Below, in pieces: positions 30,714 to 39,358 of a stretch of DNA of 44,255 nt; the stretch's first letter is position 1, and each line of letters begins with the position of its first letter. This DNA comes from Geobacter sp. (GTDB lineage Bacteria > Desulfobacterota > Desulfuromonadia > Geobacterales > DSM-12255): contig VFJK01000026.1 of the NCBI GenBank assembly GCA_009886125.1, positions 1-44,255 on the forward strand, given 5' to 3'. The notes under the pieces are model-generated. The model was not told the DNA's origin, did not search any database, and saw nothing but the letters and a program-made list of their open reading frames with translations. The position numbers and the translations under genes were made by a program.

Positions 30714-32361
30714 ACTTTCTGAGTAATTTAAGATTTTCTGCAGCCTCACGGTAATCAGGTCTGATTCTCAACGCCTCTGAATAGGCTGCTTCAGCTTCCT
30801 TGTACCGCGCCATCCCCGAATATGCGACTCCAAGGTTATATCTTATCTTTGAATTGACCGGAGCCGCACTGCTCGCCGTTTTAAGCTGTTCAAGCGCCTC
30901 CGGATACCTTCTCTGTTTGAGATAGAGGGCTCCAAGATTGTTCAAGGCTATATAGTCTGAAGGAGCTATCTGTACCGCCTTAAGATAAGATCTCTCGGCT
31001 TCGGCTGACTTTCCGCCCCGCTGATACGCATGGCCCAGGGCGCCGTACCCCCTCCCCTTTGATGGGCTCTTTCGTACGACATCTTCCCATATGCTTATCT
31101 CACTCTGCCAGATCCGGTTTCGGGAGACAGTCCCGAGACAAAGAGCGGTAACAAGCAGCGACAGAGTCGCCAGGAAAAACATCTTCAGTGAAGAGCCCTG
31201 GATCTTCGAATAAAGATGCCAGGCATACGCAGAAACAAGTATGACGATTCCCGCAGAGGGGAGATACATCCTGTGCTCAAACATCACATCCCGGATCGGT
31301 ATCAGACTGGACTCGACTGAAATAGTTACAAACAACCACCCGATTGCAAATCCGCCTAACAGAGAAAGCCAACTATCCCCCGCCCGGCTTCCACGCCCCC
31401 TTCTCCACATCATGACGCCTGTGATCATAAGTGCAGCCAGGATAACGAACGGGATGACAACTGAAGGGTCACTCAAAGAGGTCCGCAGAGGCTGGTCATG
31501 GTCGAGATTCAATCCGACAGGGAGGAAGAAGAGTCGCAGATACTCAGCTGTCACCGGGAACTGGGTAAGGAGGTACTGCAAGCGGGATGGAGCACCCGTT
31601 TCGGCACTTATTGACTGAAATGAAGAGATCAGATCCTGTCCGCTCCCCCCTTTTACATAGACCATGAAGAGAAGAAGCGCCATGGGCAGAAGATACCCCA
31701 GTAACGGCAGAGATCTTTTCAGGAGATTCCCCCTGAAAAAAGTCAGTTCGCAAAAAAGGATCACCAGCGGCAGAGTGAATGCGTTCTCCTTGGAAAGTAC
31801 CCCTGCCGTGGCGGCTGCAATCGACAAAGAGAGCAAAAACAGTGCTGCTAAGGCCGACTTCTGCAGCCTCGACCTGATATAGAACGTAACACTGGAGAGG
31901 TAGAAAAACGCAGCGAGCAGGGTGACTCTCTGAGCGAGATACGTAACCGCCTGAGTATGGAGAGGGTGTGCAACGAATACCACTGCTGCAAAAAGTGCTA
32001 TCAAACTCGATGCTGAATCAGGAATGCAGTTTTTCAGCTGGGGGGTCTTGAAAAGCGAAGTGGCCAGGAGATAAAGAAGCAGCGAATTGCTGATGTGCAG
32101 CAGAATGTTGACCAGATGATATCCGGGGAGCCAGAATCCATGAATACCGTAGTTGAGTGCAAAGGAGAGATCGCCGAGTATCCGGGTCTTGGGAGTAAAA
32201 GAGAACGACGTAACCAGCGGATTGCCGAGAATGGAGGTTACGTCGTCCAGTATGAACGGGACACGAAAGGTATTGGCATAACAGACCAGGCCGGTAGCGG
32301 CAACAGCCGCTACCGCCAGCATCCAAAACTTCAAAAAATCAAGCCGTGATGTTCCGGTCAT
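30694..32361 (-). CDS. Multi-TM protein with C-terminal TPR repeats (TMTC/PMT-like)
   Basis: A 555-residue membrane protein. The start at 32361 ([12 protein letters not shown]) shares its A with the ahcY stop codon; a longer frame into ahcY is a shadow. The N-terminus FRVPFILDDVTSI carries the acidic pair of the first loop seen in GT-C (O-mannosyltransferase-like) proteins, about 11 helices follow, and from about residue 430 there are three TPRs (GYGALGHAYQRGGKSAEAERSY start). Proteins of this build are thought to be lipid-linked glycosyltransferases. There is no Shine-Dalgarno at the start, so translation may depend on ahcY. Confidence 0.75.
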   Translation of the reverse strand: MTGTSRLDFLKFWMLAVAAVAATGLVCYANTFRVPFILDDVTSILGNPLVTSFSFTPKTRILGDLSFALNYGIHGFWLPGYHLVNILLHISNSLLLYLLATSLFKTPQLKNCIPDSASSLIALFAAVVFVAHPLHTQAVTYLAQRVTLLAAFFYLSSVTFYIRSRLQKSALAALFLLSLSIAAATAGVLSKENAFTLPLVILFCELTFFRGNLLKRSLPLLGYLLPMALLLFMVYVKGGSGQDLISSFQSISAETGAPSRLQYLLTQFPVTAEYLRLFFLPVGLNLDHDQPLRTSLSDPSVVIPFVILAALMITGVMMWRRGRGSRAGDSWLSLLGGFAIGWLFVTISVESSLIPIRDVMFEHRMYLPSAGIVILVSAYAWHLYSKIQGSSLKMFFLATLSLLVTALCLGTVSRNRIWQSEISIWEDVVRKSPSKGRGYGALGHAYQRGGKSAEAERSYLKAVQIAPSDYIALNNLGALYLKQRRYPEALEQLKTASSAAPVNSKIRYNLGVAYSGMARYKEAEAAYSEALRIRPDYREAAENLKLLRKFMARSQ

Positions 32362-33773
32362 CAGTACCGGTAGTGCTCGGCCTTGTAAGGCCCTTCGACC
32401 GCCACGCCAATGTAGTCGGCCTGCTCTTTGGTCAATTCCGACAACTGGGCATTCAGCTTTTTCAGCTGCAGCCTGGCGACCTTCTCGTCCAGATGCTTGG
32501 GCAGGACATAGACGCCTACCGGGTAATTGTCGGGATTGCAGAACAGTTCGATCTGGGCAATGGTCTGGTTGGCAAAAGATGAGGACATGACATAGCTCGG
32601 ATGGCCGGTACCGCAGCCAAGATTCACCAGCCGTCCTTTGGCCAGCAGGATGATTCGCTTGCCGTCCGGCTTGCCCTCTGTGGGGGGAAAGATGACATGA
32701 TCTACCTGGGGCTTGATCTCCTCCCACTGGTATTTCTCCAGAGCAGCAACCTCGATCTCGTTATCGAAGTGACCGATATTGCAGACAATGGCCTGATCCT
32801 TCATTCTGGCCATATGGTCATGGGTGATGACGTGATAGTTACCGGTGCAGGTGACAAAGATATCGGCCTTGTCAGCCGCGTACTCCATGGTAACCACGCG
32901 GTAGCCTTCCATGGCAGCCTGCAGGGCGCAGATCGGATCCACCTCGGTCACCCATACCTGGGCCGAGAGGGCGCGCATCGCCTGGGCCGATCCCTTGCCC
33001 ACATCACCGTAACCGCAGATCAGGGCCACTTTCCCGGCGATCATGACGTCGGTGGCACGTTTGATACCGTCCACCAGCGACTCACGGCAGCCGTACAGGT
33101 TGTCGAACTTGCTTTTCGTTACCGAGTCATTGACATTGATGGCAGGGAAGCGCAGATCGCCCCGCTCATGCATCTGGTAGAGACGATGCACACCGGTTGT
33201 GGTCTCTTCGGTGACACCCCTGATCTCAACCAGACGGACGGAGTACCAGCTTGGATCAACAGCGAGCTTGGCCTTGATGGCGGCAAAAAGGATGGTCTCC
33301 TCCTCAGATCCGGGATTGGCTAGCACGGAGAGGTCCTTTTCAGCCTTGGCGCCAAGATGGAGCAGCAGAGTTGCGTCACCGCCATCGTCGAGGATCATGT
33401 TAGAGAAGCCGTTGTCCTTCCACTCGAAAATGCGGTGGGTGTAGTCCCAGTACTGCTCCAGGGTCTCACCTTTCACCGCGAAAACCGGAATCCCCTGGGC
33501 AGCGATTGCTGCTGCAGCATGATCCTGGGTGGAAAAGATATTACAGGATGCCCAGCGCACCTCTGCACCAAGAGCAGTCAGGGTCTCGATAAGAACTGCG
33601 GTCTGAATGGTCATATGGAGCGAACCGGTGATGCGGGCTCCTTTCAACGGCTGTGCAGCGGCAAACTCATCCCGGATAGCCATAAGACCCGGCATTTCGG
33701 TCTCGGCGATCCTGATCTCCTTGCGGCCCCAATCGGCCAGTTTCAGGTCTGCTACGATGAAATCATGCGACAT
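32361..33773 (-). CDS. ahcY: S-adenosylhomocysteine hydrolase
   Basis: A 470-residue NAD-dependent enzyme that splits SAH into adenosine and homocysteine. [21 protein letters not shown], the NAD-binding [11 protein letters not shown] and the C-terminal [23 protein letters not shown] with terminal HYRY are diagnostic. Codon use looks GC-richer than the neighbours. It lies 38 bp downstream of an ArsR-methyltransferase regulator, so feedback control by SAH is likely. Confidence 0.97.
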   Translation of the reverse strand: MSHDFIVADLKLADWGRKEIRIAETEMPGLMAIRDEFAAAQPLKGARITGSLHMTIQTAVLIETLTALGAEVRWASCNIFSTQDHAAAAIAAQGIPVFAVKGETLEQYWDYTHRIFEWKDNGFSNMILDDGGDATLLLHLGAKAEKDLSVLANPGSEEETILFAAIKAKLAVDPSWYSVRLVEIRGVTEETTTGVHRLYQMHERGDLRFPAINVNDSVTKSKFDNLYGCRESLVDGIKRATDVMIAGKVALICGYGDVGKGSAQAMRALSAQVWVTEVDPICALQAAMEGYRVVTMEYAADKADIFVTCTGNYHVITHDHMARMKDQAIVCNIGHFDNEIEVAALEKYQWEEIKPQVDHVIFPPTEGKPDGKRIILLAKGRLVNLGCGTGHPSYVMSSSFANQTIAQIELFCNPDNYPVGVYVLPKHLDEKVARLQLKKLNAQLSELTKEQADYIGVAVEGPYKAEHYRY

Positions 33774-33811
33774 TGTTATCTCCTTTATTGAGTGACGCTC
33801 TGAGCCTCACG

Positions 33812-34723
33812 TTATTTTGAACTGAAAATGAGAACCGACTCCTGTCCTGAGCCGCCATCTACCCGTTCGTATTCGATATCCACAAAACCTGCAGCGCTCA
33901 GCCATCCGGCCAGCTCACCATCCTCGAAGCCAAGCCACTGGTCAGCAAGCTGATCCCGTGCAGCCTCACGCTCATGACGGGCGAGGTCAGCAATCAACAG
34001 CAGCCCACCTGACCTCAGGACCCTTCTGATCTCGGTTATGACTGCCAGGGGTTCAGCTGCATGATGAAGCACCATGTTAGCGATCACACAGTCGACCGAT
34101 CTGTCCGGAAGCGGGAGATGAGCCATCTCCCCCAGGCGAAGATCAATTCCGCTTAGCCCGCTCTGCACAACCCGCCGACGGGCCTCTTCCAACATTGCCG
34201 GAGAGTGATCGACGCCGATGAGTTCTCTGCCGCTATTGGCGAGCTTCATAAGAAGTATGCCGGTCCCGACTCCGATCTCCAGAAGTTTTGCGCTGTCGGG
34301 AGCTAATGCAAGCAGCCTTTCCTGATATTCCGGAAGCGGCAGGAGCGTGCGGGAGAGCTCATCCCACTGACGGGCATGACGGTCGAAAAACTCCTGGCTT
34401 TTCCTGCGACGCTCGTCAAGAACAGCTGCAACAGCCGCACTATCGGCGCTTCGCTCCGGCAACCGCTCCAGCTCTTTCTCAATGACCTCCCGGATGGACG
34501 AAAAAAACCGGTTTGCCTCTCCGATCCGGTAATAGCTCCAGGTCCCCTGCCGCTTCACGGTCATAAGGGATGCATCGGTCAGTATTTTGAGGTGCCAGGA
34601 GACTTTCGACTGCCCCATCCCCATGATCCGGGTCAACTCCTGCACTGTGAACTCACCATGCAGCAGTATACCGGTCAGCCTCAGTCGGGATATGTCAGAA
34701 AGTGCTTTGAGGGTTTCAATCAT
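33812..34723 (-). CDS. sahR: ArsR-family regulator fused to a SAM-dependent methyltransferase domain (SahR-like)
   Basis: A 303-residue protein. Residues 1-95 form an ArsR winged helix (LKALSDISRLRLTGILLHGEFTVQELTRIMGMGQSKVSWHLKIL in outline). From about 130, LLEIGVGTGILLMKLA is a class I methyltransferase motif I, followed by VDCVIANMVLHHA. SahR regulators of the same architecture sense S-adenosylhomocysteine and control ahcY and methionine genes in Proteobacteria. The position directly upstream of ahcY and a perfect palindrome ahead of its own start support that role. Whether the methyltransferase domain is catalytic is unknown. Confidence 0.82.
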   Translation of the reverse strand: MIETLKALSDISRLRLTGILLHGEFTVQELTRIMGMGQSKVSWHLKILTDASLMTVKRQGTWSYYRIGEANRFFSSIREVIEKELERLPERSADSAAVAAVLDERRRKSQEFFDRHARQWDELSRTLLPLPEYQERLLALAPDSAKLLEIGVGTGILLMKLANSGRELIGVDHSPAMLEEARRRVVQSGLSGIDLRLGEMAHLPLPDRSVDCVIANMVLHHAAEPLAVITEIRRVLRSGGLLLIADLARHEREAARDQLADQWLGFEDGELAGWLSAAGFVDIEYERVDGGSGQESVLIFSSK

Positions 34724-34745
34724 TAATCAGCATCCACTGTTTATA

Positions 34746-34767
34746 TATATCAATAAATATTGATATA
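34746..34767. promoter_or_regulatory. Palindromic operator, probably of SahR
   Basis: Perfect 10-bp arms TATATCAATA and TATTGATATA separated by AA, centred between the divergent sahR and msrA genes and 23 bp from the sahR start. The symmetry fits a dimeric ArsR-type repressor, so autoregulation of sahR-ahcY is likely. Confidence 0.7.
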
Positions 34768-34856
34768 ACATCTCCGGACCGATTTGGCAATCCAAAATCT
34801 CAAAAGCAAGGGAATGATGCTATAATAAATTTATAGGTCCAATAGGGAGGGACACA

Positions 34857-35462
34857 ATGAAATCACCGGTCATGCTTTTCATCGCTTTGGCTACGCTGCT
34901 CTTTACGTATACTCATGCCGACAGTGCAGAGTACAGGAAAGCGACTTTTGCCGGAGGCTGCTTCTGGTGCATGGAGCCTGCATTCGATGCTCTCAAGGGT
35001 GTCATTTCAGTGACATCCGGTTATACCGGAGGAGAAAAGACAAATCCCACATACAAGGATGTCTCGGCAGGCGGGACCGGACATGCGGAGTCAATCGAGA
35101 TTCTTTACGATGCATCAGCCATAAGCTACCAGAAACTTCTGGATACCTTCTGGCATAACATCGACCCGATTGCAGTCAACCGGCAGTTCTGTGACACCGG
35201 GAATCAGTATCGAAGCGCTATATTCTATCACTCTGAAGAGCAGGCACGCCTTGCCAGAACTTCAAAAACCGCTCTTGACAGGAGCAGGCGATTCAGTGAA
35301 CCGGTTGCAACGGAGATAACCCCTGCAGCCAGGTTCTACCCGGCTGAAGAGTATCATCAGGATTACTACAAAAAGAATCCGATCCGGTACAAATACTACC
35401 GGAACGGATGCGGCAGGGACAAGAGACTCAAAGAACTTTGGGGTGAAAACGCAGGGCATTGA
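34857..35462 (+). CDS. msrA: Exported peptide methionine sulfoxide reductase MsrA
   Basis: A 201-residue enzyme reducing the S form of methionine sulfoxide. Residues 1-24 are a signal peptide, so it acts in the periplasm. The active site GCFWCME contains Cys35 and Cys38, GYTGGEKTNPTYKDVSAGGTGHAE follows in part, and the C-terminal GCGRD cysteine can resolve the disulfide. Start ATG has GGGAGGG upstream and a TATAAT box lies about 35 bp before it. Confidence 0.93.
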   Translation: MKSPVMLFIALATLLFTYTHADSAEYRKATFAGGCFWCMEPAFDALKGVISVTSGYTGGEKTNPTYKDVSAGGTGHAESIEILYDASAISYQKLLDTFWHNIDPIAVNRQFCDTGNQYRSAIFYHSEEQARLARTSKTALDRSRRFSEPVATEITPAARFYPAEEYHQDYYKKNPIRYKYYRNGCGRDKRLKELWGENAGH

Positions 35463-35483
35463 AACCTGCAAGGAGGGTGGGGT

Positions 35484-36029
35484 ATGAAAAAATTTCTGTC
35501 GATTATTCCTCTGATCTGCATGCTTGCGGGGTGCAACTCTGCCACAACCGCAGCAGAGCAGAAGAGAAGTACGTCTGCTGTTACGGCTTCAAAACAGATC
35601 AAACTTTACAGCATCAAAGCGAAAGGGTATGTCATGACTGATACAGTGAACAAAACAGATGAAGAGTGGAAAAAACAGCTCTCCCCTGAGGAGTACAGCG
35701 TTACGAGGAAGAAAGGTACCGAGGCCGCTTTTAGCGGAGCGACCTGGAACAATCACGAGAAGGGGGTCTACCGGTGCATATGCTGCGGCAACGACCTTTT
35801 CAGCTCTGAACATAAATATGAATCAGGGACCGGTTGGCCAAGCTTCTGGAAGCCGATTGCAGCTGAAAACGTGACAGAACATCAGGACAACTCGTTTTTC
35901 ATGAAGCGGACAGAAGTCGTCTGCAGCAGGTGCGACGCGCATCTCGGGCATCTCTTCAACGACGGTCCAAAACCGACAGGACTGCGCTACTGCATGAATT
36001 CAGCAGCTATGAGATTCAGCAAGGAATAG
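35484..36029 (+). CDS. msrB: Lipoprotein methionine-R-sulfoxide reductase MsrB
   Basis: A 181-residue enzyme for the R form of methionine sulfoxide. The start has GGAGG seven bases ahead. The signal ends LAGC, a lipobox, so it should be membrane-tethered in the periplasm. CICCGNDLF and [12 protein letters not shown] hold the zinc cysteines, and [11 protein letters not shown] holds the catalytic Cys. Together with the upstream msrA it forms an envelope methionine-repair pair. Confidence 0.93.
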   Translation: MKKFLSIIPLICMLAGCNSATTAAEQKRSTSAVTASKQIKLYSIKAKGYVMTDTVNKTDEEWKKQLSPEEYSVTRKKGTEAAFSGATWNNHEKGVYRCICCGNDLFSSEHKYESGTGWPSFWKPIAAENVTEHQDNSFFMKRTEVVCSRCDAHLGHLFNDGPKPTGLRYCMNSAAMRFSKE

Positions 36030-36070
36030 GACGCAACCAAAAGCAGGCTTTCATTGAAAAGTCATTGATG

Positions 36071-36130
36071 CGATAACGGGCATGGCTTTGACCCGACGGG
36101 TTTTCGGGCAAGTCGTAAGCCTTGTTGAAA
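36071..36130 (-). repeat. attC-like site 3 (end of cassette cluster)
   Basis: On the minus strand the site runs from TTTCAAC to GTTATCG. The inner arms GGCTT (36084-36088) and AAGCC (36117-36121) and GAC/GTC pair with an offset unpaired base, and CCCG/CGGG close the loop. The right half shares GGTCA, CC and CGTT at the same spacing as sites 1 and 2. It lies just past the GT51 gene. R boxes deviate from the strict consensus. Confidence 0.55.
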
Positions 36131-36148
36131 TCGTCGCTGGCTACTCAT

Positions 36149-36808
36149 TTAAGAATCTTCAAACCCCACATGAAAGCTGCTCCCATCAGGCTCACGTATA
36201 TAACTCAGAATTCGAACCCGACGATCAATTTTCATTTGCCAGACAGCTGAAGGCACAAGTGGTCGTGGATACTTGAGTTGCGCTAAGAACTTCAATGCCT
36301 GTCCATAGCTCACTTTGGCGAGATCGCAGCCGAATTGCTGCTTCAAACCTTTAAGGCCTGTGCATCCAGACCCGAAAAATGCAATTGACATGTATGCGGA
36401 TGCAATTGCTGACTTTGGCCTACGATGCGACAGCGATATTGCAAGCATCTGCTCCCTGATTTTTCTCGAAATAGTACATTCGTATCTAGCCGTTACAACG
36501 CGCACAAATTGTTGTTCAATCGTACTAGCCCCCTGAATTTCACCTTTGAATATAAGTATCTTGAGTGCTCGAAGCATTGCGATTGGGTCAATGCCGAGGT
36601 GCAAATTACTACGATGATCTTCCGCAGTAATTAGAGCATCAACGAAAACCGGTGGCACGCTCAGTTCATGTATATCAATGACCTCTAAACAACGGCGGAG
36701 GTCAATTTCAAGAGATTCAATTTTGAGAAGCTCGGCAACTTTTGACATCACTATATGAAGAAGTGACATCACATGGATGACATATTTTAGAATTCTTTGC
36801 GTTTCCAC
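36149..36808 (-). CDS. GT51-like peptidoglycan glycosyltransferase domain protein, no clear membrane anchor
   Basis: A 219-residue protein with a GTG start (GGAAG six bases upstream) that overlaps the preceding gene by 22 bp. GT51 motifs are present: ALITAEDHR with the expected catalytic Glu63, GASTIEQQ (93-100) and SRKIREQMLA (115-123). Full-length monofunctional transglycosylases (MtgA) are of similar size but begin with a transmembrane helix; here the N-terminus is only mildly hydrophobic (IHVMSLLHIVM). It may be held at the membrane by its overlapping neighbour. It is low in GC compared with the surrounding housekeeping genes, like all genes of this cluster. Confidence 0.7.
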   Translation of the reverse strand: METQRILKYVIHVMSLLHIVMSKVAELLKIESLEIDLRRCLEVIDIHELSVPPVFVDALITAEDHRSNLHLGIDPIAMLRALKILIFKGEIQGASTIEQQFVRVVTARYECTISRKIREQMLAISLSHRRPKSAIASAYMSIAFFGSGCTGLKGLKQQFGCDLAKVSYGQALKFLAQLKYPRPLVPSAVWQMKIDRRVRILSYIREPDGSSFHVGFEDS

Positions 36809-37281
36809 GTTGCGCTTCCATCTTGATTAGCCACCATTGAGCTGAACGTGCCCGACATGACTTCGTTTGAATCGAGAATTAGTTCGTAAAAATTGGTAGA
36901 CTCGCGACCGTGTCCGTTTTCTACAATGTGCAAAAAAATACGATCTTTAGCGAAATAGTTTTTCTCTATGTACCCCGTAGCCTCTCCTCTAGTACGATCC
37001 TTTCCGACAAAGTCACGCTCTCCAGTTGACGAGTTTTCGTAGATTTTTTCAACCGTTCCCTCGATTCGATTTCCTTCACGCCATAACATAGCCACATAAT
37101 GCAAAACCATATTCTCGTATGGTTTATATGAAGTATTAGCTGTGCAAATCTCGAAGTACCAGCGACCGGTCACTTTGGGTAGAGGGAAAATTTTCTCACG
37201 TAACCAGAAGAAAAGAAGAGCAAGAAAAATGCCTCCTATCATCGTGGCAAGAGTGTCAGAACAAAATGAATTAAAGCTCAA
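36787..37281 (-). CDS. Single-TM protein with beta-rich soluble domain, unknown function
   Basis: A 164-residue protein with a TTG start and AAGGAG seven bases upstream. One transmembrane helix (about residues 12-30, MIGGIFLALLFFWL) is followed by a beta-strand-rich domain opening GRWYFEICT and ending GSATWKRKEF, resembling a small lipocalin-like barrel. The layout (membrane anchor plus beta barrel) recalls the beta-barrel effectors of CBASS such as Cap15, but there is no cyclase gene here and I see no firm homology. Its overlap with the GT51 gene suggests the two proteins work together. Confidence 0.6.
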   Translation of the reverse strand: MSFNSFCSDTLATMIGGIFLALLFFWLREKIFPLPKVTGRWYFEICTANTSYKPYENMVLHYVAMLWREGNRIEGTVEKIYENSSTGERDFVGKDRTRGEATGYIEKNYFAKDRIFLHIVENGHGRESTNFYELILDSNEVMSGTFSSMVANQDGSATWKRKEF

Positions 37282-37306
37282 GTAAGTTCTCCTTAATTAT
37301 TTGGAT

Positions 37307-37368
37307 ATTCAACGGTGTGGGCACTGACCTGACGGCTTTATCGGCCCAGCCTTACTCTCTGGTTGGAA
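37307..37368 (-). repeat. attC-like site 2
   Basis: On the minus strand it runs from TTCCAAC to GTTGAAT (a good R' box). Its right 23 bases match site 1 at 18 positions. The inner pairing is weaker than at sites 1 and 3 (TGGGC with GCCCA), so this site may be degenerate. Lies 77 bp past the stop of the gene at 37445 and 26 bp before the start of the next one. Confidence 0.5.
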
Positions 37369-37444
37369 ACTTTCTATCCAGTTTTTCATTCTATCGGCTT
37401 CCGCCCAAATGACCTATTTCAATTCTCAATACGTATGAATTCAT

Positions 37445-38671
37445 TCATCCAGTGCCAACAATTCTGATACCAGGAATAAACATCACTTTATTGAATACTA
37501 TATTTAAAGTTTTGCTATTGAAATTTGTTAACGGCGATGTTTTGGGATATTCAATTTCATTTCCTACACTGACGGAGACCTCAGGCATTGCTAACCAATC
37601 CAATTCTCCATTTTCAGTAACAACAGAAACATACGTGTAACCGCCCGAATGTATGGTTTCTATTACCGTGCCGGTTTCGTGAGGTATTACTGTTACATCT
37701 GAAACTTTATTTGCGACCTTTATTGTTTCTGACAGCTTGCTTTGTGTGCCTTCATATAGGTGTTTCTCAATAATTTCTGCTATGCTTTGAACTTCAGAAA
37801 TGTAGTCATCGTCTGCATTATAATCCTTAATCACTTCACGCGCGGTGCAGTAGTCAGAACTATAACTATGGTACACTGATTTTTCGCGTTCCCATGCTGT
37901 AACCAACTTTTTAACTCCAAGATCAACACTCTCCCTGTCAGTTAGTGGATGGGCTGAAATAACTTGCATAAGCCCGAACGAACTGGATATGCCAAATTTA
38001 CCGACAAAATTCTCCAGAACACGTACCACACGGGGCCGATTGAAATTTTCATAAATCATCACTGACAGTATAAGTGACTTCATTTTTTCGTTATTTGTAT
38101 GAGTTGAAATTAAATCATCATATTTTTCCAAGTACTTGCGTGCCTTTGAAACAAGGTGTTTATGCTTACGCTGTATGCTTCGATCTTCACCAATTCGAAT
38201 CTGATTCATTGCGTAAAATAGGTACAGCGCCATAAGAACCCAAAGCTCGGACATAACATTGGCTCGATCTGGTAACAAACTTGTACGGTCTTTCAAGAGA
38301 AGCAATGTCACACCCCAGTTTATAAAGACAATGATTATTCCTAAGATAATTTCTTTTGGCCAATTGAGAAGAAGACATCTATCCAAAACAATATTGAAAG
38401 TCCATCTGAAGATTACATACATAATGGCCACGACATAGATTTTAGAGACTAAAAAGCCCCACCCGATTTCATACAATGCAGTCGCCGCAATTATAATGAA
38501 TACAGTTGGTGTAAGTACCCTTATTGCAGTATTGAGGGCTGGGGCTTCGTCTGTCCTCGGCAGCAGTTCCATGCTGCGATATCCGCGCGAAATTGAGTGG
38601 CGCCCGATCCAATTAACGATAAGGAATAAGCTAAGAGTAAGTACGGTATAGACCGATAGAATTAAAACCAT
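37445..38671 (-). CDS. Multi-TM protein with lytic-transglycosylase-like core and NrfJ-like C-terminal domain
   Basis: A 408-residue protein. The start is the ATG at 38671 with GGAG eight bases upstream; a GTG at 38713 abuts the attC-like site and has no ribosome site. About five helices fill residues 2-156. Then an SLT/lysozyme-like stretch has MIYENFNRP (candidate catalytic Glu208) and SSFGLMQV, with YNADDDYISEV further on. Residues 332-400 (GGYTYVSV, WLAMPEVSV, NFNSKTL) match the OB-like NrfJ-type domain seen in secreted Geobacter proteins. I know of no named family with this domain order. Confidence 0.6.
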   Translation of the reverse strand: MVLILSVYTVLTLSLFLIVNWIGRHSISRGYRSMELLPRTDEAPALNTAIRVLTPTVFIIIAATALYEIGWGFLVSKIYVVAIMYVIFRWTFNIVLDRCLLLNWPKEIILGIIIVFINWGVTLLLLKDRTSLLPDRANVMSELWVLMALYLFYAMNQIRIGEDRSIQRKHKHLVSKARKYLEKYDDLISTHTNNEKMKSLILSVMIYENFNRPRVVRVLENFVGKFGISSSFGLMQVISAHPLTDRESVDLGVKKLVTAWEREKSVYHSYSSDYCTAREVIKDYNADDDYISEVQSIAEIIEKHLYEGTQSKLSETIKVANKVSDVTVIPHETGTVIETIHSGGYTYVSVVTENGELDWLAMPEVSVSVGNEIEYPKTSPLTNFNSKTLNIVFNKVMFIPGIRIVGTG

Positions 38672-38715
38672 TAGTACTGCTCCAAAATATGTTGCAATTT
38701 TTTTTGTACGCACTT

Positions 38716-38779
38716 GTTCAACGTTGTGGGGCGTGACCTGCGAAGCGGAGCGTAGTAAGAGTCTACGCCCTAGTTGGGT
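38716..38779 (-). repeat. attC-like site 1 (best conserved)
   Basis: On the minus strand it begins ACCCAAC (RYYYAAC, R'') and ends GTTGAAC (GTTRRRY, R'), 64 bp in all. The inner arms GGGCGT (38729-38734) and ACGCCC (38765-38770) pair, followed by GAC/GTC with one extra T (38764) on one side, like the extrahelical bases of attC sites. It lies between two gene units, 21 bp past the stop of the first. Confidence 0.65.
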
Positions 38780-38799
38780 GCTCTTAGCTCAGTCAGTAA

Positions 38800-39198
38800 T
38801 CAATGCTTTCTTTCTTCTTTTAGCACATTGAATTTATGAAAAACTTCCTGTTCTCCAAGTGAATTTTTCTGTTGAACCGTCGAACCTCCTCCTAATTTGT
38901 AGGGGGACATTCGAACTCTCTTCTCGCCTGAATACAACCACTCTTCATCATAAAATTCCCCACCGATAGGCGGAGACGAAGTTCTGACAATGCCATTTTC
39001 AGGTACAACAATAAGCCTAAATCCGTCTTCCATTGGTAAGGGAGGCGCATCTTTCACATTGTAATAAACGTACACCGTTCCATAAAATTTCTCAGGGATG
39101 AGATATCGGTTTCTCTTTGGGTTATTCATCATTCCTACAATAACTATTAGCAAAAGCAGTAATAATAGGTATCTAGGTGCTGAAGTCCGTGAAATCAT
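38800..39198 (-). CDS. Membrane-anchored small protein, DUF6843-like
   Basis: A 132-residue protein with GAGG six bases before the ATG. Residues 9-24 are a hydrophobic anchor (RYLLLLLLLIVIVGMM). The following YLIPEKFYGTVYVYYNV and LIVVPENGIVRTSSPP match the 'IPxxFxGxVxVxY' pattern of DUF6843 proteins, which are common in bacteria and have no known function. Probably exposed to the periplasm. First gene of the cassette-like cluster. Confidence 0.6.
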   Translation of the reverse strand: MISRTSAPRYLLLLLLLIVIVGMMNNPKRNRYLIPEKFYGTVYVYYNVKDAPPLPMEDGFRLIVVPENGIVRTSSPPIGGEFYDEEWLYSGEKRVRMSPYKLGGGSTVQQKNSLGEQEVFHKFNVLKEERKH

Positions 39199-39298
39199 GC
39201 TCGACCTCGATTTGGCGTTACATCTGCTTTAAGTTTGTTTTGTCTTTGATTCAAGTAGGTAGTTTTGATCAAAATCATTTACCCAACATCTTATTGAG

Positions 39299-39322
39299 CG
39301 GTTCACGCGCGCGAGTGAACCG
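39299..39322. repeat. Perfect hairpin downstream of the Fic gene
   Basis: Arms CGGTTCAC (39299-39306) and GTGAACCG (39315-39322) around an 8-base GC loop, without a T run. It may be a terminator-like stem for the Fic gene. A GTTGGGT core (plus ACCCAAC at 39281-39287) lies 11 bp further and could be the outer boundary of the first cassette. The rest of 39199-39358 shows nothing I recognise. Confidence 0.45.
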
Positions 39323-39358
39323 GTGATCTACCCAAATAGGATATTTAGTCCGTGATCA

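Noticed and set aside
36787-37281. Assignment as a CBASS Cap15 effector
   Set aside because: Only the anchor-plus-beta-barrel layout is similar. No CD-NTase gene is in the window and I cannot align the domain by eye.
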